Below are positions 7,964-13,923 of a stretch of DNA of 22,409 nt, in pieces. The position numbers and the translations under genes are program-made. The DNA is from JBCBJX01 sp038522735 (lineage in GTDB: Bacteria; Pseudomonadota; Alphaproteobacteria; Caulobacterales; Parvularculaceae): positions 1 through 22,409 of the forward strand of contig JBCBJX010000047.1 in assembly GCA_038522735.1 (NCBI GenBank), given 5' to 3'. Within the stretch, counting starts at the first letter, position 1. The number at the start of each line of letters is the position of its first letter. The notes below the pieces were generated by a model that saw only the letters and a program-made list of their open reading frames with translations, searched no databases and was not told the DNA's origin.

Positions 7964-9061
7964 ATGGCTGCGCGGACGGGTGATCGGCAATCGGGGGCGA
8001 GATCGGAAGTGCAAGGGGATGACTTCGACCGCGCAAAACATGCGCAGCAAGACGATCGCGACAGCCGCCATGTCGAACCGCGGTTAAGCTGGGACGCCGT
8101 CCGGCAAGTCTATCAGATCGCGATCAGCGGAAGCGTCACCAAGGCGGCTTCTGTGCTGGACGTCGATCGCCGGACGCTTTCCAAGTCGGTCACTCAGCTT
8201 GAGGAAGACCTCGGGCAACCGATTTTTCTGCGGCTGCAGAACCAGTGGGTGCTGACGGAGTTCGGCTCCACGATCGTCGAGCAGGCGGAAAAAGCCTATT
8301 CGGCTCTGAGCGATATCGGTCGATCCGTACGGCTGAAGGACGATCAGGTGTCCGGTCGGGTGACGATCCGCATGACCGAAGGGGTCGGGACGTTCTGGCT
8401 TACGCCCCATCTCGCCGAGTTTCAGGCCCTGCATCCGAATTTGCTGCTCGACATGCAGACCCAATGGACGACGTCGCGGGTGCAGGAACTTGAAACAGAC
8501 ATCGCCGTCCAGTTTCAGAAGCCGACGGCGAGCGACGTCGTATGCCAACGTCTCGGCTATCTGCATCTCGCGACGTTCTGCTCGGAATCCTACGCCAAGC
8601 GCTTCGGCGTGCCGAAGAGCTTCGAAGACCTCAAACACCACTCCCTGGCGTTTCAACAGGCGGAGCAGTTGGACGAGTCGCTGGTTCTGCAGATCTTGGG
8701 AGAGACCAAGGCGGAGCGGGCGTTGGCCTTCAAGACGGATTCGAGCAATCTCCTTCTACAACTCATCCGCATGGGACGCGCCATCGGCATCGTGCCGACC
8801 TTCACGCAAATCGTCGATGTCGGCGTTCGCCACATCCCGTTCGATCTCTACCAAGCCCTCGATATCTGGCTGGTGTTTCACCCCGAGGCGGCGAGGAGAC
8901 CTGCCGTCAGGCTGACCATCGACAAGATCAAATCCTGTTTCGATGCAAAGCGGTTCCCTTGGTTCGGCAAGGAGTACATCAGCCCGGACCGGCTCTTGGA
9001 GCTGGACGACACGGACTGGCGCATCAACAAGGTTGGGTTTGATCCGCTGGCTGCGCTCTAG
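7964..9061 (+). CDS. LysR-family transcriptional regulator
   Basis: The protein has an N-terminal winged helix-turn-helix (VRQVYQIAISGSVTKAASVL then RRTLSKSVTQLEEDLGQPIF) and a long effector-binding region typical of LysR regulators. These usually act as tetramers at the divergent promoter between themselves and their target genes. Here the divergent targets would be the acyltransferase/acetyltransferase operon, only about 60 bp away. The frame is open to 7811, but a start there would overlap the neighbour. ATG 7964 gives 365 residues and GTG 8009 about 350, while the HTH starts only near nt 8087, so either start leaves an unusual charged N-terminal extension. The C terminus also carries some 40 residues beyond the usual ~300-residue family length (WFGKEYISPDRLLELDDTDW). 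The inducer is unknown. Confidence 0.85.
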   Translation: MAARTGDRQSGARSEVQGDDFDRAKHAQQDDRDSRHVEPRLSWDAVRQVYQIAISGSVTKAASVLDVDRRTLSKSVTQLEEDLGQPIFLRLQNQWVLTEFGSTIVEQAEKAYSALSDIGRSVRLKDDQVSGRVTIRMTEGVGTFWLTPHLAEFQALHPNLLLDMQTQWTTSRVQELETDIAVQFQKPTASDVVCQRLGYLHLATFCSESYAKRFGVPKSFEDLKHHSLAFQQAEQLDESLVLQILGETKAERALAFKTDSSNLLLQLIRMGRAIGIVPTFTQIVDVGVRHIPFDLYQALDIWLVFHPEAARRPAVRLTIDKIKSCFDAKRFPWFGKEYISPDRLLELDDTDWRINKVGFDPLAAL

Positions 9062-9112
9062 TCGTTCGAGTAAGCTTATCCCCGCGGGCCGGCGCTGCGG
9101 CATGATGCCGGG

Positions 9113-9778
9113 ATGGCGCATCAAATCACCGTCATACAGGCGCTTCGGCAGTCTCAGACCGCGTATCGCTTGGTGTGCAGTAAATGCGCTAGCGGCGAGA
9201 TGCTAAGCAGAAAATGCGCAGTTCGGAACGGCCGAAACTGGACTGAGGGCCTTCACACCGAAATCGCTCAGTGGAAATGCGAAAAATGCGGCGACGCTTC
9301 TTTACAGATATCTGCAGATTACGGCACGAGTTCCGGGGTGCGTAAAACTCAGGAACCCAATGTGACAGCTGAAAAGAGCCCGACACGGCAGGCTTCGCCC
9401 ATCGACGCTCTCGTTGGCCGTCAAATTCGCCTGCGGCGCAACGCGTCGCGCATCAACCTCGAAACGCTCGCAAACGCAATTGGCTGCTCCACCCAACAGC
9501 TTCGCAAATACGAAACCGCCGAAAACCGTATTTCCGCCGGCATGCTCGCCCGGGTTAGCCGCGCCTTGGCCGTCCATCCGGCTTATTTCTTCGACGGCTA
9601 CGAGATGGAGCCTGATGACGTTTCGGTCCCCATACTGACAGAAGTGATGCAGCCGGATGAAGAGGGCTACACCTCTGAAGACGCATCGCACTTAATGGCT
9701 TGCGCACAATCGATATCGGACGCCAACCTCAGACAGATCGTTGCGAACTTGGCGGAACTCGCCGAGACGCGCTTCTGA
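9113..9778 (+). CDS. XRE-type HTH regulator with N-terminal zinc-ribbon-like segment
   Basis: In this 221-residue frame, residues ~97-160 form a classical XRE/lambda-repressor HTH (IDALVGRQIRLRRNASRINL, then LANAIGCSTQQLRKYETAEN), of the short alphaproteobacterial type that continues YFFDGYE. Residues 22-59 hold C22-x2-C25 and C56-x2-C59 plus C35, matching a zinc-ribbon spacing seen in small alphaproteobacterial zinc-finger proteins. A GTG at 9362 would give a standard ~138-residue XRE protein without the ribbon, so two forms are possible. The ATG 9113 form is preferred because the cysteine pairs are well ordered and the frame is open throughout. It may regulate itself or neighbouring accessory genes; the target is unknown. 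Confidence 0.75.
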   Translation: MAHQITVIQALRQSQTAYRLVCSKCASGEMLSRKCAVRNGRNWTEGLHTEIAQWKCEKCGDASLQISADYGTSSGVRKTQEPNVTAEKSPTRQASPIDALVGRQIRLRRNASRINLETLANAIGCSTQQLRKYETAENRISAGMLARVSRALAVHPAYFFDGYEMEPDDVSVPILTEVMQPDEEGYTSEDASHLMACAQSISDANLRQIVANLAELAETRF

Positions 9779-9834
9779 CGATTGGCGACCCGGAGGCGTC
9801 AGGTGTGAAACATGACGCGTTCTAAAGGCCGCGC

Positions 9835-10002
9835 CCCCGTTGCATCCCCCGGCGGTGGCCCAGAACCGGCGTTGAGCCGAACCTGAGCCATGTGACCGTA
9901 TCGCCGGTCCATCACTCGCGCCGTGCGGCCGACGCCTCGCCGCTCAGGGACCCTCCAAGCTCCCCGAGACCCCATGGCCGACCTCTCGCCGTAGGATCGC
10001 GA
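9835..10002. repeat. Dispersed direct repeat, copy B (168 bp)
   Basis: This is the partner of 6056-6223 (five mismatches, ungapped, same orientation). Similarity ends at GGATCGCGA in both copies, after which they differ. The GGGAGC/GCTCCC stem of copy A is weakened here (9947-9952 reads GGGACC), but the GACCG/CGGTC stem is kept. Confidence 0.85.
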
Positions 10003-10406
10003 CCCAAGGGCCTGCCCGAGCCCTTATGGAAACCTGGGCCGACCGTCCGCCGATCAGATGCGCGCCAGCTTATCGACGCTGGACCCCTCGCAGGGCTTGG
10101 AGCCCTCCCGCTCCACCTGCACCGAACCATGGACGACCGGATCGCCGGTCGATCGCGAGCGGGGCGCTTCTGAGCGCGCCCCGGCGCCTTCGGCGCGCCG
10201 GAGCCATGGGATGGCCCTTTTGATTGGGGCTTAGGGACCAGCCCCTCAGCGCACTTCAAGAGGAATAGACGGTCTCCCGAGGCTCCGCGCTCGGCCGGGG
10301 CCTCGCTTGTGCGCCCGCCGCCGATTCCTCTTTCCGTTTGCACACCCCGTTCTCGGCGAAGGCCAGGGTTGCAATGCGCAACCCATATCCAATGAAAGGA
10401 CGGATC
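10003..10406. other. Hairpin-rich non-coding region upstream of the ardA remnant
   Basis: No credible gene is present. Visible stems are GACCGG-ATCG-CCGGTC (10136-10151), GGGGCGC/GCGCCCC (10161-10167/10176-10182), GGGGCT/AGCCCC (10226-10231/10240-10245), AAGAGGAAT/ATTCCTCTT (10258-10266/10324-10332) enclosing GAGGC/GCCTC, and GGGTTGC-AATGC-GCAACCC (10366-10384) just before the ardA ribosome site. The unit CCATGG-CGACC-GATCGCGAGCGGGG occurs in related form in the copy A region. A structured RNA, repeat array or single-strand-acting regulatory region are all possible. Confidence 0.55.
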
Positions 10407-10610
10407 ATGAGCAATCCTAAAGGAGAGATCAGAATCTGTGTCGCGTGCCTCGCGGGGTACAATAACGGCGTTCTGCACGGGCGCTGGATCGACGCCGGGC
10501 AGGAGGGGGACGCCATCCGGGACGAGATCGCGGCCATGCTCGAAGCGCCGCCTTACCACCCAACGACCAAGTTTGGCCCTTTTAAGCCTTTCGGTTGCGT
10601 GGAGCGGTAG
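10407..10610 (+). pseudogene. ardA: Truncated ArdA antirestriction protein
   Basis: The ATG at 10407 follows an AAAGGAC ribosome site. Residues 1-50 match the start of ArdA (RICVACLAGYNNGVLHGRWI, then DEIAAMLEAPP). ArdA proteins are about 165-180 residues, acidic DNA mimics that block type I restriction enzymes when plasmids or integrative elements enter a new cell. Here similarity ends after about 45 residues, unrelated sequence follows, and a stop appears at residue 68, so the second and third domains of the DNA mimic are gone. It is therefore almost certainly non-functional. It converges on the CHAT protein gene, whose stop is only 11 bases away. The truncation probably marks an insertion or deletion boundary next to that cargo. 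Confidence 0.8.
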
Positions 10611-10621
10611 GTTGGCGCTGT

Positions 10622-12814
10622 TCAGTCGGAGAGTGTGCCTAACAACCCATTGTAGGCAAATAGCAACGGCCACAGATTATCGAACTCTTCAAAGACCTTA
10701 GCTCGCGTCGATACGATTGCTGTGGACGGCGCAATCTGATTCGAAGATCCAATCAGCGAAAGATATTCGGCGGTAAACCATCCGGCGGGATCACTTGCGA
10801 TCTCAGCTTCGGTAGTGATAACGCCCCACGCTCCGAGATCGCGGAACATCACTTGATAAGATGATCCGAAAGACGTGCCGGGTGCGCGTGTGCCGGTCTC
10901 ACACGCGATCAGCATGACGAGCGGTCTCCGAGCAAGCGGAAATCCGAAGGAACCGGACCGATCTATTTGACTCTTCAAAATGCCTGGGGTGACGTAGTCT
11001 ACCGCCTCCTGATCGTTCAGTGCGAAGATGAGGCGTGGTGAAGCGCTGGCGAGTCCCGACGAGTGAGGCGACGACCACCCCCTTGCGTCGCCGTGAAGAT
11101 AGGTGACGATTAGCTCGAGATCATCTGCCTTGTCCTGCAGCTGCTGCAGAAAATCCACACGCGATGTCGCCTCGATTATGGCCGTTGTTGAGGCGTCATC
11201 GACTTCCGACACGCGGTTACATGAACCCGCACCATCTCCAATGAAGATTCCGACAATACACTGATAAAGATTATTGCCACGCGCCGTGATTTGATCAGCG
11301 ACGCCATCCGTCAAACCATAGCGTCCGACGAGTACATCGTCGATTCTCCGCGTCGAAGATCGCACGTCATTTAGGCGAGGGCGCGATCGCGCTTCGAAAC
11401 CAATTTCAAAAACATGTCCGAAAAAGACACCATCGGCAAACAGGCCGTCAGACTGGGGAATATTGACCAGTTGGAGTGGAATGTCATGGGTGTCGAGCAT
11501 AATCCGGACCGGATTGCCTTTGTCCTTCCGCGCCTTGGCGTAAACGGCAAGATTAAGAAATCCCTCGTGCAGATAGTCCGCCCATTCGTCGTCTCGACCG
11601 GGCACGCCGAATATCGCTCCGTAGAGGTTGTATCCGATTTCTTTGAAGCTCTTGACATCCTGATTTCGCCGAACTGGGTCTTTAGACCAGTCAAGCGACT
11701 TCGAAATCGGTGCGCGGCAGTTGAAGTCGTCCAAATCACGTCGAAAAACTCGGGTGGCGGCAGACGCCCCGCCGGAGTCATCGAGGGCGAGGCAGGACAA
11801 TTCTAGAAAACTGTCCCTGATCACGCTCCAGAATTCGTTCATTGTATTGAAGCGGCGCAGTCTGAATGCATACCGGTATTGCGATCCGTCGGTCCCGCCG
11901 GGCAGCAAGTTCGCCTCGGGAAGCGCCATTAGTCCGTCCATTAACGGAGATCGCGTTGTAACGAAAAGATGCGGACCGAAAACACCGTTTATGTCAGCGT
12001 CGCGAACCTGCAGCGAAATATCAGGGAGAGCGCCGGAGGAACGACGCAGCCGAAACTTCTGATCACGTTCTTTACGGACTATTTCTCTGAATTCTTCTTG
12101 CTGCGCCGGTTCCGCCTCTTCCGCCTTCACCAATTCGGCCAGATCAACAGTGTTCGGCCTGGATAACTTCGCATCGAGTTTCTTTGCATCGACCACGTAG
12201 ACAAAAACTTCGATTTGGTCGTATCGAATTCCCTCACGAAAAATATTCAGTGTAAGTCGTTTCCTTGCGCCAGGCCATTCGTCGCCGACGGCCGAAGGCG
12301 TGAACGTGAAGTTGATCACATTTGTCTTGCCGTCACGGTATTTGAGCGGTTCTCGCTGTACCGTCGCTGTGTCGGGCGCACAGAATTCACAGGCGAACTC
12401 AACCTCCAGCGCAGCCGATTCGAGGTTTCTGAGCATGTCCCCAAAATTGGTGGATATCGATTCCAGCAGCGTCCGCCTTGGATCCAGCCCAACATCGGCG
12501 GCCGACTTTCCAAGCGCATATCGCAGCGTGTAGGTCCTGCCGACCGCTGCAAAATTGCGGTTAGAGAGGAGCGGCGTATTCAACTCGACAAGGTGACGAG
12601 GAATTCTGTCAACACGGGCCTCCACAGGCGGCTTGTCTTGTGGAGGACTAAACGCCGAGAAACCGCGGCCACTTCCGCCCGACGGCGAAGTTCGACTTCG
12701 AGGACCCTCGGCCTCCGTTGCCGACGTTCTCTCGGCAATAGTCTCCGCGCAGCCGCTAAGAAACAAGCAGGCGGCGAGGACGATCAACCGCCGCACAATT
12801 ACGTTCAACGCCAT
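10622..12814 (-). CDS. Outer-membrane lipoprotein with C-terminal CHAT caspase-like protease domain
   Basis: The protein has 730 residues. A lipoprotein signal peptide ends in the lipobox LSGC with Cys22 followed by Ala, which predicts Lol-dependent transfer to the outer membrane. A Ser/Gly/Pro-rich linker follows, then a beta-rich region (about 90-220) and a long middle part with no recognised family. The C-terminal ~170 residues look like a CHAT domain: the catalytic His motif LIVTYLHGDARG (His574), the catalytic Cys motif LVMLIACETG (Cys638), then the glycine-strand pattern FRDLGAWGVITTEAEI. CHAT domains are clan CD cysteine proteases related to caspases and separase, usually cytoplasmic and often serving defence or cell death, so an exported lipoprotein form is unusual. 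A GAGGGA ribosome site precedes the ATG. The gene sits 14 bases after a secreted protein gene, its likely partner or substrate. I see no TPRs. The protease call rests on the motifs only. Confidence 0.75.
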   Translation of the reverse strand: MALNVIVRRLIVLAACLFLSGCAETIAERTSATEAEGPRSRTSPSGGSGRGFSAFSPPQDKPPVEARVDRIPRHLVELNTPLLSNRNFAAVGRTYTLRYALGKSAADVGLDPRRTLLESISTNFGDMLRNLESAALEVEFACEFCAPDTATVQREPLKYRDGKTNVINFTFTPSAVGDEWPGARKRLTLNIFREGIRYDQIEVFVYVVDAKKLDAKLSRPNTVDLAELVKAEEAEPAQQEEFREIVRKERDQKFRLRRSSGALPDISLQVRDADINGVFGPHLFVTTRSPLMDGLMALPEANLLPGGTDGSQYRYAFRLRRFNTMNEFWSVIRDSFLELSCLALDDSGGASAATRVFRRDLDDFNCRAPISKSLDWSKDPVRRNQDVKSFKEIGYNLYGAIFGVPGRDDEWADYLHEGFLNLAVYAKARKDKGNPVRIMLDTHDIPLQLVNIPQSDGLFADGVFFGHVFEIGFEARSRPRLNDVRSSTRRIDDVLVGRYGLTDGVADQITARGNNLYQCIVGIFIGDGAGSCNRVSEVDDASTTAIIEATSRVDFLQQLQDKADDLELIVTYLHGDARGWSSPHSSGLASASPRLIFALNDQEAVDYVTPGILKSQIDRSGSFGFPLARRPLVMLIACETGTRAPGTSFGSSYQVMFRDLGAWGVITTEAEIASDPAGWFTAEYLSLIGSSNQIAPSTAIVSTRAKVFEEFDNLWPLLFAYNGLLGTLSD

Positions 12815-12828
12815 GACGTCCCTCAGTC

Positions 12829-13680
12829 TCAGTTGGAGGCTTCGGCGAGATCTGTGGTCGCGTCGCGAAGTACGTCAGAGCCGCCCGACAGGGTTGCGCC
12901 CGATTCCGGTACGTACTTCGCCTCTTTGAACGCGACGTACATGCGCTCACCTATTTGCATGGTCCCGTTCTCATCGATCTTAGAAGCGATACTTGCATCA
13001 AGTTTAAATTTCGAAAGCAGTTCCGGTTTTGTCAGCTCAGCGCTCGCGCCGTTGGACGCTATTCGCCTGAAAGACACGGAGGCTTGTTCGATGAAGGCCA
13101 CATTCGTGAGGTATGCGACGTTATCCTTTTCGGTCAGCGCCTTGACGCAATGCGGCTCAAGCGAGCGCTGCGTGATCGGATCGGAAAGATAGGCCGCGAC
13201 TGCCAGAACCTTAATGGTCTCATAGCCGGCCGACCCGATATTCATCACTACCGTGACGTCACTCGTTGATGACGCCGAAACCGGAAAACCGGGTATGGCC
13301 GCCGTAAAGTCGGCGTTGAAGGTGTTCTCCGTGTCCGCCTCAAATTTCGGAAATCTTGCGTTCAGCAGAGCCTCCCGCTCCACACGACCAAGTGCGTCCG
13401 GCTCGTCCTTGCCGTAAATGACGTCAGCGGGAATGCCGCAGCTTAATAGATCGCCGACCCACTGTATCTTTTTCTCACCATCGATCTCGTCCACGTAAAC
13501 AAGACTACCACCTCGTTCCAACGTCGAAGGCATGGGTTTGACAGTGTATTTTTCTTCTTTAGTCAGATATCTGACGAACTGATTCTGTATCGTATTGCCA
13601 ATTGGGGGTTCGCCATTGCAGGTCGCCCCCGTCAGCAAAAACATCGCAGCCGGAACGATAAATAGGTAGTTCGATTTCAT
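12829..13680 (-). CDS. Secreted protein of unknown family, possible gasdermin-like fold
   Basis: This 283-residue protein has an N-terminal signal sequence (SNYLFIVPAAMFLLTGATC). Cys21 could be acylated, but the -1 Thr is not a standard lipobox, so signal peptidase I cleavage is also possible. After cleavage come YLTKEEKYTVKPMPS, LVYVDEIDG and WVGDL, a central region with amphipathic strand-like stretches, then VAYLTNVAFIEQASVSFRRI and NGTMQIGERMYVAFKEAKYV. By eye this order resembles bacterial gasdermins, pore-forming proteins freed by protease removal of a short C-terminal tail. A polar tail of ~29 residues (255-283) with Asp269, Asp273 and Asp277 follows the last strand. Bacterial gasdermins described so far are cytoplasmic, so this would be an envelope version. 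The gene is first in an operon with a CHAT protease. Secreted location is well supported; the gasdermin relation is a hypothesis. Confidence 0.7.
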   Translation of the reverse strand: MKSNYLFIVPAAMFLLTGATCNGEPPIGNTIQNQFVRYLTKEEKYTVKPMPSTLERGGSLVYVDEIDGEKKIQWVGDLLSCGIPADVIYGKDEPDALGRVEREALLNARFPKFEADTENTFNADFTAAIPGFPVSASSTSDVTVVMNIGSAGYETIKVLAVAAYLSDPITQRSLEPHCVKALTEKDNVAYLTNVAFIEQASVSFRRIASNGASAELTKPELLSKFKLDASIASKIDENGTMQIGERMYVAFKEAKYVPESGATLSGGSDVLRDATTDLAEASN

Positions 13681-13700
13681 GATGGATCCCCCCCCGATAA

Positions 13701-13731
13701 TGCATTATAGAATGCAGATAATTAACCTTAA
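13701..13731 (-). promoter_or_regulatory. Promoter of the secreted protein/CHAT operon with overlapping palindrome
   Basis: On the minus strand a perfect TATAAT (-10, 13709-13704) lies 16 bases from TTAAGG (-35, 13731-13726). A short leader leads to the GGGGGG ribosome site before ATG 13680. The -10 lies inside the inverted repeat TGCATT-ATAG-AATGCA (13701-13716), a possible repressor site. A second palindrome, CTCGGTCACCGAG, lies at 13740-13752 just upstream. Confidence 0.55.
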
Positions 13732-13739
13732 TACAATAG

Positions 13740-13752
13740 CTCGGTCACCGAG
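13740..13752. promoter_or_regulatory. Palindrome CTCGGTCACCGAG upstream of the CHAT operon promoter
   Basis: A 6-bp inverted repeat with one central base lies immediately upstream of the probable -35 element. It could bind an activator or repressor. No regulator can be named. Confidence 0.35.
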
Positions 13753-13884
13753 TGTGTGCTTTTGCGATGAGGGCGCACTTGGCCGTGTCTCCGCGGGTTG
13801 CGCGCCATAGTCCCGATGGTTTTCGCGCCGGAGATTCGTTCGGAGCCTCCTTGCCGTTGCTACCCCTAATCCTCGCCGGATGGG

Positions 13885-13904
13885 CAGGGGTGTAAACACC
13901 CCTG
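13885..13904. repeat. 20-bp perfect palindrome between CHAT operon and relaxase gene
   Basis: CAGGGGTGT-AA-ACACCCCTG has 9-bp arms. It lies 20 bases beyond the relaxase stop. As a terminator for the relaxase operon it would have a good stem but no T-run, so a protein-binding or recombination site is equally possible. Confidence 0.5.
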
Positions 13905-13923
13905 TTCCAATGAGTTTGACGGT

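Noticed and set aside
9912..10673. 253-aa open frame on the minus strand
   Set aside because: It runs through the dispersed repeat, the hairpin region and antisense to the ardA remnant; its composition is Arg/Gly/Pro-rich with no family likeness. It is a chance frame in GC-rich DNA.
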